From: Stictocephala bisonia
Taxonomy: Eukaryota; Arthropoda; Insecta; Hemiptera; Membracidae
Length of the DNA: 64,000 bases
Assembly (NCBI GenBank): GCA_035578905.1
Contig: JAQJVL010000047.1
Coordinates: 3,647,273 to 3,711,272 of the forward strand
Direction: 5' to 3'
The notes under the pieces are model-generated. The model was not told the origin of the DNA, made no database searches, and was given only the letters and a program-made list of their open reading frames with translations. A program made the position numbers and the translations under genes. Every line of letters starts with the position of its first letter. The stretch's first letter is position 1. Positions 48,835 to 61,518 of this stretch are shown here, one piece after another.

Positions 48835-51800
48835 ATAAACACAGTAACCTAACAACAAGGACTGTACCGTGCCACCGCAGTTAGGCCACATACTCTTTAC
48901 AACAAATCAACACAGTAACCTAACAACAAGGACTGCACCGTGCCACCGCAGTTAGGCCACATACTCTTTACAACAAATCAACACAGTAACCTAACAACAA
49001 GGACTGCACCGTGCCACCGCAGTTAGGCCACATACTCTTTACAACAAATCAACACAGTAACCTATCAACAAGGACTGCACCATGCCACCGCAGTTAGGCC
49101 ACATACTCTTTACAACAAATCAACACAGTAACCTAACAACAAGGACTGCACCGTGCCACCGCAGTTAGGCCACATACTCTTTACAACAAATCAACACAGT
49201 AACCTAACAACAAGGACTGCACCGTGCCACCGCAGTTAGGCCACATACTCTTTACAACAAATCAACACAGTAACCTAACAACAAGGACTGCACCGTGCCA
49301 CCGCAGTTAGGCCACATACTCTTTACAACAAATCAACACAATAACCTAACAACAAGGACTGCACCGTGCCACCGCAGTTAGGCCACATACTCTTTACAAC
49401 AAATCAACACAATAACCTAACAACAAGGAGTGCACCGTGCCACCGCAGTTAGGCCACATACTCTTTACAACAAATCAACACAATAACCTAACAACAAGGA
49501 CTGCACCGTGCCACTGCAGTTAGGCCACATACTCTTTACAACAAATCAACACAGTAACCGAACAACAAGGACTGCACCGTGCCACCGCAGTTTGGCCACA
49601 TACTCTTTACAACAAATCAACACAGTAACCCAACAACAAGGACTGCACCGTGCCACCTCAGTTTGGCCACATATTCTTTACAACAAATCAACACAGTAAC
49701 CTAACATCAAGGACTGCACTGTGCCACCGCAGTTAGGCCACATATTCTTTACAACAAATCAACACAGTAACCTAACAACAAGGACTGCACCGTGCCACCG
49801 CAGTTAGGCCACATACTCTTTACAACAAATCAACACATTAACCTAACAACAAGGACTGCACCGTGCCACCGCAGTTAGGCAGTAACCTAACAACAAGGAG
49901 TGCACTGTGCAACTGCAGTTTGGCCACATATTCTTTACAACAAATCAACACAGTAACCTAACAACAAGTACTGCACCGTGCCACCGCAGTTAGGCCACAT
50001 ACTCTTTACAACAAATCAACACAATAACCTAACAACAAGGACTGCACCGTGCCACCGCAGTTTCGCCACATACTCTTTACAACAAATCAACACAGTAACC
50101 TAACAACAAGGACTGCACCGTGCCACCGCAGTTAGGCCACATACTCTTTACAACAAATCAACACAGTAACCTAACAACAAGGACTGCACCGTGCCACCGC
50201 AGTTAGGCCACATACTCTTTACAAGAAATCAACACAGTAACCTAACAACAAGGACTGCACCTTGCCACCGCAGTTAGGCCACATACTCTTTACAACAAAT
50301 CAACACAGTAACCTAACAACAAGAACTGCACCGTGCCACCGCAGTTAGGCCACATACTCTTTACAACAAATCAACACAGTAATCTACAACAAGGACTGCA
50401 CCGTGCCACTGCAGTTAGGCCACATACTCTTTACAACAAATCAACACAGTAACCTAACAACAAGGACTGCACCGTACCACCGCAGTTAGGCCACATACTC
50501 TTTACAACAAATCAACACAGTAACCTAACAACAAGGACTGCACCTTGCCACCGCAGTTAGGCCACATACTCTTTACAACAAATCAACACAGTAACCTAAC
50601 AACAAGAACTGCACCGTGCCACCGCAGTTAGGCCACATACTCTTTACAACAAATCAACACAGTAATCTACAACAAGGACTGCACCGTGCCACCGCAGTTA
50701 GGCCACATACTCTTTACAACAAATCAACACAGTAACCTAACAACAAGGACTGCACCTTGCCACCGCAGTTAGGCCACATACTCTTTACAACAAATCAACA
50801 CAGTAACCTAACAACAAGGAGTGCACCGTGCCACCGCAGTTAGGCCACATACTCTTTACAACAAATCAACACAGTAACCTAACAACAAAGACTGCACCGT
50901 GCCACCGCAGTTAGGCCACATACTCTTTACAACAAATCAACACAGTAACCTAACAACAAGGACTGCACCGTGCTACCGCAGTTAGGCCACATACTTTTTA
51001 CAACAAATCAACACAATAACCTAACAACAAGGACTGCACCGTGCCACCGCAGTTTGGCCACATACTCTTTACAACAAATCAACACAGTAACCTAACAACA
51101 AGGACTGCACCGTGCCACCGCAGTTAGGCCACATACTCTTTACAACAAATCAACACAATAACCTAACAACAAGGACTGCACCGTGCCACCGCAGTTAGGC
51201 CACACACTCTTTACAACAAATCAACACAATAACCTAACAACAAGGAGTGCACCGTGCCACCGCAGTTAGGCCACATACTCTTTACAACAAATCAACACAA
51301 TAACCTAACAACAAGGACTGCACCGTGCCACCGCAGTTAGGCCACATACTCTTTACAACAAATCAACACAGTAACCTAACATCAAGGACTGCACCGTGCC
51401 ACCGCAGTTAGGCCACATACACTTTACAACAAATCAACACAGTAACCTAACAACAAGGACTGCACCGTGCCACCGCAGTTAGGCCACATACTCTTTACAA
51501 CAAATCAACACAGTAACCCAACAACAAGGACTGCACCGTGCCACTGCAGTTTGCCCACATACTCTTTACAACAAATCAACACAGTAACCTAACAACAAGG
51601 ACTGCACTTTGCCACCACAGTTTGGCCACATACTCTTTACAACAAATCAACACAGTAACCTAACAACAAGGACTGCACCGTGCCACCTCAGTTTGGCCAC
51701 ATATTCTTTACAACAAATCAACACAGTAACCTAACATCAAGGACTGCACCGTGCCACCGCAGTTTGCCCACATATTCTTTACAACAAATCAACACAGTAA

Positions 51801-52066
51801 CCTAACAACAAGGACTGCACCGTGCCACCGCAGTTAGGCCACATACTCTTTACAACAAATCAACACAGTAACCTAACAAGGACTGCACCGTGCCACCGCA
51901 GTTAGGCCACATACTCTTTACAACAAATCAACACAGTAACCTAACAACAAGGACTGCACCGTGCCACCGCAGTTTGGCCACATACTCTTTACAACAAATC
52001 AACACAGTAAACTAACAACAAGGACTGCACTTTGCCACCGCAGTTTGGCCACATATTCTTTATTTT
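48835..52066 (+). repeat. 71-bp satellite, about 45 copies
   Basis: The unit runs AACACAGTAACCTAACAACA, AGGACTGCACCGTGCCACCG, CAGTTAGGCCACATACTCTT, then TACAACAAATC. Period is 71 bp (TTAGGCC at 48881, 48952 and 49023). Units are highly alike, with recurring variants CAGTTTGGCC, ATATTCTTT, AAGGAGTGC and GTAATCTACAAC. One unit near 49879 has lost about 30 bp. The block with CACCTTGCC followed by GTAATCTACAAC occurs twice (about 50262-50400 and 50545-50690), a local duplication. Confidence 0.96.
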
Positions 52067-52389
52067 TAGTTTTACAAGATCATGCATATTTTGATATTAT
52101 CGTATTTCAGTTCTTAACTTAATAAATATACCAATGTTATGTAAGTTTAATATCACCAATCAAGATAAATCTGTATAGAGATTGCTGACTGCCTGAAACA
52201 TCAATATATCCCCAAAATTATACGCCTGAGTGACTTGTTGAAATTAAGAGGAATGCAGATTTTGTATCGTGGAGACACAAAACAATAAATTAACTTTTTG
52301 AAGTACATTCCTAAGGTGTGAAAACAGCACTTAACAATAAAACTGTCAATAGATCAAGAAGAATAATAATAAATAGAAGTACTCTATTT

Positions 52390-52640
52390 GGTTGAAAAGC
52401 CACGTTCACAGTGAGATCCCAATCACAGTCTTAATAAATTAATTATTTTGGAGTTGAACAGCTGATTACAACTAGCTGCTTATTTCTCATTGAGCTATTA
52501 ATTAGTTACTTATTCTAAAGACTATGTGGCCTTGGCCTGTAACAATAACTAAATTAACTAATCTACACTCCTTACACTTATTCAAATTCCATATTTATCC
52601 ATATATCGGTGTTCATGTTTCTTTTATCAGGGATAGGGGA
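52390..52640 (+). mobile_element. tRNA-derived SINE copy, diverged
   Basis: It aligns along its length with the SINE at 21338-21620. A B-box-like AGTGAGATCCCA lies near 52410. ACTAGCTGCTTATTTCTCATTG matches CCAGCGACTTTTCATTTGTCATTG, GTAACAATAACTAAATTAAC matches GTAACAATGACTACATTCAC, and CCATATATCGGTGTTC matches CCATATCTTCATGATTGGCGTC. Many substitutions and no clear A box; an old copy. Confidence 0.6.
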
Positions 52641-53079
52641 TATTTAATTTTTTTGTGTCTTTGAAAGCGTTTAACAAATGAAGCTATAATTCCAAATGTA
52701 TCTTTACTAAATGCCCGCCCTTTCTACATACTAAGTATTGTAAATTAGTAAGAGTCAGCAAGTGATTACTAAACATGCAGTCTAACTGAACATCAACACC
52801 ACAATGTATTACAGTGACATATAATTGGTTGTATCAGTTTAATTGCTTTTAGTGTTTTAAAAGATTTAATGAAATTACAAATATGCCATTTTTCTGTCGA
52901 ATCGTGAAGTGAAAATGTTCTATGCCTATATTTTAATTAGTTAAAATTTTATTTAACACTGTCGTGAAATACTGGGAGTACGAGCTTCACTCAGTTGAAT
53001 TTTGCAAACTAAAGAGGTAGCATCCATATCTTCCAGAGGAACCTGATGATCGTTTGTTGCCCGTGTTTACCTTTAGTGC

Positions 53080-53280
53080 CTTTGTGGAACTCGACCTACG
53101 GCCTCGCCAAGACGCTTTGCTACAGACTCCTTTGTGGAACTCGGCTCACGGCCTCAGGGGGGGGGGGAGGGGGTAAGTTCGGTCTGCGGCCTCACTAAGT
53201 CCCTCTGCTACAGTCCCATTTGTGGATCTCAGCATGTCGCCTGGTGAGGAAGATCGACCTACGGCCTCTCCAGGACTCTT
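53080..53280 (+). repeat. Degenerate GC-rich repeat with an 11-G run
   Basis: TTTGTGGAACTCG occurs at 53081 and 53131 (50 bp apart) and as TTTGTGGATCTC at about 53219. CTACGGCCTC, CACGGCCTC, CTGCGGCCTC and CTACGGCCTC follow in turn, and TTTGCTACAGACTCC and CTGCTACAGTCCC recur. So three or four decayed units of about 50 bp are present. A run of 11 G (53157-53167) followed by AGGGGG could form a G-quadruplex. Confidence 0.65.
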
Positions 53281-54289
53281 AAGCAATATGACCATGGATT
53301 TTGGTTTTTGGCCAGTGGAGCCCATAAACATAGTCTTTTCTAAAACCTAATAGTATAATAGTAGACGAATACCTTTAATTTGACACTCCACTTGGGTGTG
53401 GTAGTTTAACATTACCCAAGTTTGGGTTTTAGATTATATTTTTTATTAAATGTATTATCTTACAAAATGTAATGGTATGATGTCATTTACGAGATATATA
53501 CCTATAGTTTGATACGCCACTTTCTTCTAGAAGTTAATAATGGTTCCATTTTGCTTTTCTGCTAAAATTCTATAGCTCGGGACGTCTATGAGCTTCTGGG
53601 GCAGAAATAAGAATTTTCCCAGAGTTGGGACCGGTGCCAATCGATTTATCGTGGTCAGAAACCCCCCAAAAACTTCAAAATTAAAGTCCTTGGAGCCAAT
53701 AAAAAGATGTCATCTGGACGTGTCTTGTTTTAGATAATAAGGTAAGATAAATTCAAGAATTTATATAGAACTTTTCAATTATATGAAACAATTTCAATAC
53801 AGATGTAGAACCTGTCAACACAGTCTTACATTCAATAATGTTTAAGAATGTTCCTGTAAAATAACGATAGATGGATATTGGATAGCTCATTAGTAAAATT
53901 TCAAATTGTCTTCTAAACATTATTAGTCATATAGAGTTTGATTTTTATACGTGAGAATAAAGATCTCGAAAAGCGAGTCAAGTTATTTAAAAAAAAATCA
54001 AAGTGTAAATCGATTGTGTTTATATATTGGAAGATTGCTGTTATAGGTTAGTATTCTAACAAGTTGACATATATTATAATATTGATACTTTTTTTGTAGT
54101 TTTATGAACTATTATTATTTATTTTAAGGCAGATATACGAAAATTTAACACTCTTTAGACAATGAGGAAGTCTTATCGAACATTATTGTCGAAAATTACT
54201 ATCCTAAGCTTCTATAACTTGCCATTTCAACACCTAAAGTAAGAATAACTACAAATATATGGTAAAATCTCAGTTTAGCAGCACTGCGT

Positions 54290-55035
54290 CAGTTGCTATA
54301 ATTTATTACGTCGGCCACAGATGGCTCGAGAAGGGAAATTTCATGGGGATGTCAGCGGACACACAACCTGTCTACCACCACACCTGAGGCTAAACGGCTT
54401 CCCTTGAGAGATAGTCTGATACATCCACATTGACACCGACGTAAAATAATGCATTAGACTAATGGATGTCAGCTGACACGACACACAACCAGTTTACAGA
54501 CACCTGGGACTGAACATCTTCCCTTGAGAGATGGTCTGATACAACCAAATTGATACTGACGTAAAACAATGGATCAGACATGCGGATGTCAGCAGACGAC
54601 ACACAACCAGTCTACTGACACTCATGGGGCTGAACAGGTTACCTCAAGAGATGGTCTGATACATCCACATTGACACCGACGTAAAATAATGCATTAGACT
54701 AATGGATGTCAGCAGACACGACACACAACCAGTTTACAGACACCTGGGACTGAACAGCTTCCCTTGAGAGATGGTCTGATACAACCAAATTGATACTGAC
54801 GTAAAACAATGGATCAGACATGCGGATGTCAGCAGACGACACACAACCAGTCTACTGACACTCATGGGGCTGAACAGCTTCCCTCAAGAGATGGTCTGAT
54901 ACATCCAAATTGACACTGACGTAAAACAATGGATCAGACATGCGGATGTCAGCAGACGACCACTCTACTGACACTCATGGGGCTGAACAGCTTCCCTTGA
55001 GAGATAGTCTGATACAACAATATTGACGTGAAATA
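54290..55035 (+). repeat. 120-bp tandem repeat with alternating A/B units
   Basis: GATGGTCTGATACA-type phrases recur every 120 bp (54411, 54531, 54651, 54771, 54891), the last interval shortened to 113. Units alternate between type A (TCCACATTGACACCGACG, GCATTAGACTAATGG, CACCTGGGACTG) and type B (ACCAAATTGATACTGACG, GGATCAGACATGCGG, CTCATGGGGCTG). The true unit is therefore a 240-bp dimer. The edge units are more diverged. Confidence 0.92.
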
Positions 55036-56262
55036 ATGTATTAGATATGAAAAAATGAAAAACTAATTTTTTAAGACAGAGGTATTGTACACGCATTAAG
55101 CAACTATACAGAACAAATGTAGAATAATACGGTTTATCTGGAGAATTATTTATATTTAAGTTTATTATAATTTTGCTCTAGTAAAAGTATACAGTATTAA
55201 AGTATGTTTGTTAGTAAGCTATAAAGTGGGACATCATAGTGGAGTAAATTATATAATTAAGCCATTTCACAGTTGAGTGTTCTACTACGGTTCACCTGCC
55301 GCACTTGATTCACAGTCCATTGATCCCTGTCTGTGTTCATCCTCACATCACGTATTCATTGCGGTTAGTGTTCCGTGGTCCACCGTTTCTCCCGTGTCCT
55401 CTCACCTCATTGGCTCACTGTTTTGGCCGTCTGTTGTACCATACACATGCACAGCTTTGTACGAAACTCTTCAAGTATCCTCCTACATTGTATCACATAA
55501 ACTGTTTTATCTATTTTTCTATTTATTTAATCATCAAACGACAATCGTGTACAAAACTAAAGAGGTGTATTTGATATTTTCAAACCATTATTATGATTCA
55601 ATTGCATTTAAATAATTCATTTTAATGCATTTCTTGTATTGAAATTGTCCAGTTTTGCATTCACATTATTTGAAAAAGTTATAAACGCAATCTAAAACTG
55701 TCTCAAATAGGTCTTTCAGCAGATTTGAGGGTGATACAGTTCTAAACGGTATTTTTTAAATTATTGTAATGTTTATTAGATCCTCTTAGGATTTCAAGCT
55801 CGTCAAATTGGTAAACAAGACAAATACGCTGTGAAAAAAGCGTACAGCCGGAATTTAGCGAAATAAGCCTACATTCTGTCAAGTTTATGTTTAACGATGG
55901 TAAGACAAGGGTCGACCCTTGAGGAAGCAGAATGTGACTTACGAAAAAAGCGTACACCCACCGAGAACTCGTCCTAACATGTATGTAACAGCCGCTCATA
56001 CAAAACTAGACAGATTTGACTTAGATCACAAATCAAGTCTGGAAATGTACACAGCGGTCTCTCGGCTTTGTCAGTTTTCTTCCTATTTACAATTTTTAAT
56101 GTCTATAGGCCCTATACATAGGCCTATATAAAACACTATATAGTAGTTAATAAAACACAACAAGTTAACCGAGTTTAATAACTTTGGGCAAACTAACCAT
56201 AAATTATTAGTTAAATAAATAACATTGAAAACGACGCTATCTCCGTCAAAACTACAGTCTAC
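55036..56262. other. Unique DNA, no supported gene
   Basis: Two overlapping plus frames of 89-112 codons at 55277-55615 lie in a less AT-rich patch (about 55285-55460) but show no known motif, and the C-terminal part is AT-rich sequence. GAAAAAAGCGTACA occurs twice (about 55835 and 55941). Left unassigned. Confidence 0.4.
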
Positions 56263-56719
56263 GACACATAATAAGGTTGACGTACCTTTGTCGTCTTCAG
56301 CTACAAATTCCTATTTATTGGATTACCGGTTTCGGAGCAAGAACTCCATGGTAACATCCACTGTACGTTGTCAAACACTTCAAACAGTCACATTAAAAAC
56401 GTTTATACGAAAATTTACATATTTACAAAAATAAAACACATGATTACACGGTCGGCTGGTATGATGGTCAGATCCGGTTTGAGCGTGCAGCTGGAACGAT
56501 GTTGTCCAATCCGGATCTGAAAATCATACCATCCGGCCGTGTTATCATGTGTTTTATTTTTGTAAATATGTAAATTTTCGTATAAATGTTTTAAATGTGA
56601 CTGTTTTCAGACAAAGTACAGTGGATGTGACCATGGAGTTCTTGCTCTGGTACTACTAATCTAATAAATAGGATTTTGTAGTTGAAGACGATAAAGGTAC
56701 GTCAACCTTATTATTTGTC
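56263..56719. mobile_element. Palindromic element with ~215-bp arms
   Basis: The left arm (56263-56480) and right arm (about 56506-56719) are inverted copies. Landmarks are AATAAGGTTGACGTACCTTT, CAAGAACTCCATGGT, CATCCACTGTAC, AAATTTACATATTTAC and AAAAATAAAACACATGAT, each followed by its complement on the right. A short GC-rich loop (TTTGAGCGTGCAGCTGG) lies between. No coding capacity. By shape it is a foldback-type MITE or an inverted duplication; its arms are about 90% alike. Confidence 0.85.
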
Positions 56720-57040
56720 ATATATATCAGCTCAGGAGGTTTTAATAATAAATAAAGTCTACGGTTTAATTTTTTGTCAAAGTACTATAATTTTATTTAA
56801 TTCCATTTGAATGTCTAAATATAGTGCAACTTTGATATGCTTTTAAGAACCAAAGACTGTAATAATTAAATAAATAATTTTTATATTGAATGTGTTGGTA
56901 TAGAAAATATGAGAATATTGCATATATATATAATTATAAACGGTTTCGTATGTTTAACAATGAATAGCTGCTTTTTGACACTAATTCCCGCCAACCAAGG
57001 TACTTAAATATCCATGTAAACGAACGTCGTCTTTCTACAC

Positions 57041-57297
57041 CTTTGATGACGTCAGACGCAGCAGCTTCCGATGTGATGAGATTAGGTTCCCATTATAAAA
57101 CTAAGACGTTCTTAGTCAATCGACAAAGAAGCCGGTTTCAAAGGAGCAAATTAAATTATCGATCAGTCTGCAAGAGACGGCCGTCCCAGTAAATCGCGAA
57201 CTAATTTGAGTCTGGGGTCTGAATTTGAGTTCAAGTATTTAGTGTTGTGGGAAGTTGTCTGCACCACACCTCTGGAGGAGATGTATTCTCCGTCCTG
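57041..57297 (-). repeat. Dispersed repeat, copy 2 (partner of 19562-19805)
   Basis: Inverted relative to copy 1. It carries AAAGAAGCCGGTTTCAAAGG, AGCAAATTAAATTATCGATC and AGACGGCCGTCCCAGTAAAT, each matching copy 1 in complement. It ends at CCGTCCT near 57297. Confidence 0.82.
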
Positions 57298-58490
57298 AAA
57301 ACGTTACAAAGCAGATTTATCCAAAACCTTTGTGAAATAAAATCAGTGTATTCCTTCATTACAGATTAATAAACATATTTAAAGTAAATTTATATAAGGA
57401 ATTGCTCCCCACATGGACCAAAATAGTATGTGCGTGGGTGAGGAGTCCCTATTATACAAAGTAAAATAAATCTTTAATATACAATGAGTTAAAACAAGAC
57501 ATGAAAACATTAGATATAACGTAATGTTTTGAACACGTCCTTTCTATTTATAGGACAAATGTGAATTATTTAGCAAAAATCTACTTGTTTAATAGTTGAA
57601 GAATTCGTTGTGTAATTTGAATATCACTCTACTGATCACGGTATTTGTTCGCAGGTTCTTCTGTTTTTTAACTACACTTTGTTAGTGAATAGTATATGCT
57701 ATATTCTTGACAACGTCAGACCACATGTTCCTTATAAGGAAAATTTCCTTTTTGTCACCATAATTTGTGTTTTACAGTAAGTTAGTACAGTCGTGACTTA
57801 AGTCTTCTGGTTGTTGTTTACCTCAATGTACCACGCCTACTTATAATGAAACTAAATTAGAACTGTGTTCTACTAAATGTATTAACTACTATTATGAATA
57901 TAACCAACCATAAGAACTATCTTTAAATTCATAAAGGCCCCTTTCGTTAAATCCCAACTTTACAATGACATCTGCTTTTTTCACTAAGTCTTGCTAATAA
58001 ATGTATTTAAACATCCATGTAAACGAACGGAGTCAGAGCATATCAACAAATAACAATTTCATGATGCCGTTTTGCTGAGAATCAGCGACCCAATCAATGA
58101 AATGGCTGGTTTAACACTTGTATAAAAATTGTTCAAGTTAGGTTTTTCAAGTCCCTTTATTTTGAACTAAAATATGTTATTTGACCTGAGAATGTTATAT
58201 TACATATTATACTCGACAGTTCAAAGACTTCCAGTAATGAATGTTAGAGATACATTTTTTCAAATATTTGTTTCTTTACAAAAAGTATCAAATATTGTAC
58301 ACGATCTCAAAGAGTTTGCAGAAATAAATTAAGATAAAAGATAGTAAAAAATGTAAACTTGTTATTTGTACTTGTCGGTAATGTATTGTTGAGCGTCAGT
58401 TTTGTTACACATGCCATAAAACTATTGATTGAATCAATAAGTTCTTTGTCAAACTGCTTTAGTGTTCCTTTGGGAGCGATGCATCAGCCA

Positions 58491-58555
58491 GAACACAGCT
58501 GTTCCCAAGTCACGTAGTTGGTGAACAATGCAACGTTGTCATCTTGACCCAGCTA
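58491..58555 (+). repeat. Diverged copy of a segment at 63110-63178
   Basis: Shares ACACAGCTG, AAGTCACGTAGTTGGTGAAC versus AAATCACGTGATCGCGAAAC, AACAATGC, and TCTTGACCCAGCT with 63110-63178, in the same order and orientation. About 70% alike by eye. Nature unknown. Confidence 0.5.
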
Positions 58556-59282
58556 TTTATGTAGTAATTACCACTTAACTAAACTTGCAGTTTTGCTCTC
58601 ATTTATCCCTATTTTACTTTTAATTGGTTTCAGGAATACAACAAAATTACAATAATCACTGGGTTTTTGGAACATTATTCCAGTATTTCATTGAAATAAA
58701 ATGCCAATTCAATAACCGTTTAAATTCATATTCTGTCTGATAAACTATGTTTTAGCTCAAAAAAGCCACTTTTCATAAATAATACATTTTACAAAGTGAA
58801 TAATACAAAAATATAATGTTGTATACTATTTTTACTTTTATTTTATTATTATTATATACTATGTAATCAAATGGCCTATATTAAAATTATATCACCCTTT
58901 TTCTAGATAACTATCAAACGTGCACTGAATTATTATTTTATATCAAAGCATAGGCCTAACTGTAACTCAACGTTATCTTAGAGAAAATACCAGTTAAATT
59001 CGATTAAAATAACTAAAAATAAAAAAAAATTATTTTATCAAATAAAAATGTAAAATCCACTTATTGCTGAAGTAAAATTTACAATTACCTTATAAATAAA
59101 CAATTGTGATTTAATAAATGTGATTAATTTGAAACATTGGGTGATAGGACATAAATATTCCCCAAATCGTATGATAAAAATTGGATATTGTGTATACTTA
59201 AAAAGACTTTATTACACTAGCAAACCTCTTAAGTATATTAAACAAATCACCAATCTTCAGCTTTGTTTAACGTTGTAATATT

Positions 59283-61518
59283 TTAAACCAAGCACATAAC
59301 GTGTCCTCACATTCCACAACAGAACTCACAATCTCAGGTTACTTCTGTCGACGATCTGTTAGACTACGGTTACTGATACCAGTCATGAGTGTTATGTGTA
59401 TGTACTATCAGTACCGTACAGATAAACCAAGCACATAACGTGTCCTCACATTCCACAACAGAACTCTCAATCTCCGGTTACTTCTGTCGACGATCTGTTA
59501 GACTACGGTTACTGATACCAGTCATGAGTGTTATGTGTATGTACTATCAGTACCGTACAGATAAACCAAGCACATAACGTGTCCTCACATTCCACAACAG
59601 AACTCTCAATCTCAGGTTACTTCTGTCGACGATCTGTTAGACTACGGTTACTGATACCAGTCATGAGTGTTATATGTATGTACTATCAGTACCGTACAGA
59701 TAAACCAAGCACATAACGTATCCTCACATTCCACAACAGAACTCTCAATCTCAGGCTACTACTGTCGACGATTTGTTAGACTACGGTTACTGATACCAGT
59801 CATGAGTGTTATATGTATGTACTATCAGTACCGTACAGATAAACCAACCACATAACGTGTCCTCACATTCCACAACAGAACTCTCAATCTCAGGTTACTT
59901 CTGTCGACGATCTGTTAGACTACGGTTACTGATACCAGTCATGAGTGTTAAGTTATATGTATGTACTATCAGTACCATACAGATAAACCAAGCACATAAC
60001 GTGTCCTCACATTCCTCAACAGAACTCTCAATCTCCGGTTACTTCTGTCGACGATCTGGTAGACTACGGTTACTGATACCAGTCATGAGTGTTATATGTA
60101 TGTACTATCAGTACCGTACAGATAAACCAAGCACATAACGTGTCCTCACATTCCACAACAGAACTCTCAATCTCAGGTAACTTCTGTCGACGATCTGTTA
60201 GACTACGGTTACTGATACCAGTCATGAGTGTTATATGTATGTACTATCAGTACCGTACAGATAAACCAAGCACATAACGTGTCCTCACATTCCACAACAG
60301 AACTCTCAATCTCAGGTAACTTCTGTCGACGATCTGTTAGACTACGGTTACTGATACCAGTCATGAGTGTTATATGTATGTAATATCAGTACCGTACAGA
60401 TAAACCAAGCACATAACGTGTCCTCACATTCCACAACAGAACTCTCAATCTTAGGCTACTACTGTCGACGATCTGGTAGACTACGGTTACTGATACCAGT
60501 CATGAGTGTTATATGTATGTACTATCAGTACCGTACAGATAAACTAAGCACATAACGTGTCCTCACATTCCACAACAGAACTCTCAATCTCAGGTAACTT
60601 CTGTCGACGATCTGTTAGACTACGGTTACTGATACCAGTCATGAGTGTTATACGTATGTAATATCAGTACCGTACAGATAAACCAAGCACATAACGTGTC
60701 CTCACATTTCACAACAGAACTCTCAATCTCAGGTTACTTCTGTACGCTCTGTTAGACTACGGTTACTGATACCAGTCATGAGTGTTATATGTATGTACTA
60801 TCAGTACCGTACAGATAAACCAAGCACATAACGTGTCCTCACATTCCACAACAGAACTCTCAATCTCCGGTTACTTCTGTCGACGATCTGGTAGACTACA
60901 GTTACTGATACCAGTCATGAGTGTTATATGTATGTACTATCAGTACCGTACAGATAAACCAAGCACATAACGTGTCCTCACATTCCACAACAGAACTCTC
61001 AATCTCAGGTAACTTCTGTCGACGATCTGGTAGACTACAGTTACTGATACCAGTCATGAGTGTTATATGTATTTACTATCAGTACCGTACAGATAAACCA
61101 AGCACATAACGTGTCCTCACATTCCACAACAGAACTCTCTATCTCAGGTTACTTCTGTCGACGATCTGTTAGACTACGGTTACTGATACCAGTCATAAGT
61201 GTTATATGTATGTACTATCAGTATCGTACAGATAAACCAAGCACATAACGTGTCCTCACATTCCACAACAGAACTCTCAATCTCAGATTACTTCTGTCGA
61301 CGATCTGGTAGACTACAGTTACTGATACCAGTCATGAGTGTTAAGTTATATGTATGTACTATCAGTACCGTACAGATAAACCAAGCACATAACGTGTCCT
61401 CACATTCCACAACAGAACTCTCAATCTCAGGTTACTTCTGTCGACGATCTGGTAGACTACAGTTACTGATACCAGTCATGAGTGTTATATGTATGTACTA
61501 TCAGTACCGTACAGATAA
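59283..61518 (+). repeat. 139-bp satellite, about 16 copies
   Basis: The unit runs AAACCAAGCACATAACGTGT, CCTCACATTCCACAACAGAA, CTCTCAATCTCAGGTTACTT, CTGTCGACGATCTGTTAGAC, TACGGTTACTGATACCAGTC, ATGAGTGTTATATGTATGTA, then CTATCAGTACCGTACAGAT. Period is 139 bp; two units have an extra AAGTT (near 59950 and 61342) and one lacks bases near 60741. Short open frames of 62 codons recur in every unit with an ATG in ATGAGTGTTATGTGT-like sequence and are periodic artefacts. Confidence 0.96.

Larger units (their letters stand above)
52067..54289. other. Unique DNA with a SINE copy and a GC-rich relic repeat
   Basis: Apart from the SINE at 52390-52640 and the repeat patch at 53080-53280, no feature is recognised. 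Confidence 0.45.
56720..59282. other. AT-rich DNA with one dispersed repeat
   Basis: Contains the dispersed repeat at 57041-57297 and the diverged duplicate piece at 58491-58555. ATATCCATGTAAACGAACG (57008-57026) recurs with one change at 58011-58029. No gene seen. Confidence 0.45.

Noticed and set aside
48835..52066. Possible CRISPR-like array with regular spacing
   Set aside because: Whole 71-bp units repeat head to tail without unique spacers; it is a satellite in eukaryotic DNA.
55277..55615. 112-codon plus frame with Ser/Pro/His-rich start
   Set aside because: A second overlapping frame is also open, the last third is AT-rich low-complexity, and no domain is visible.
59389..61248. Series of 62-codon frames (MLCVCTISTVQINQ-type)
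   Set aside because: One per 139-bp satellite unit, identical phase to the repeat; periodic artefacts.
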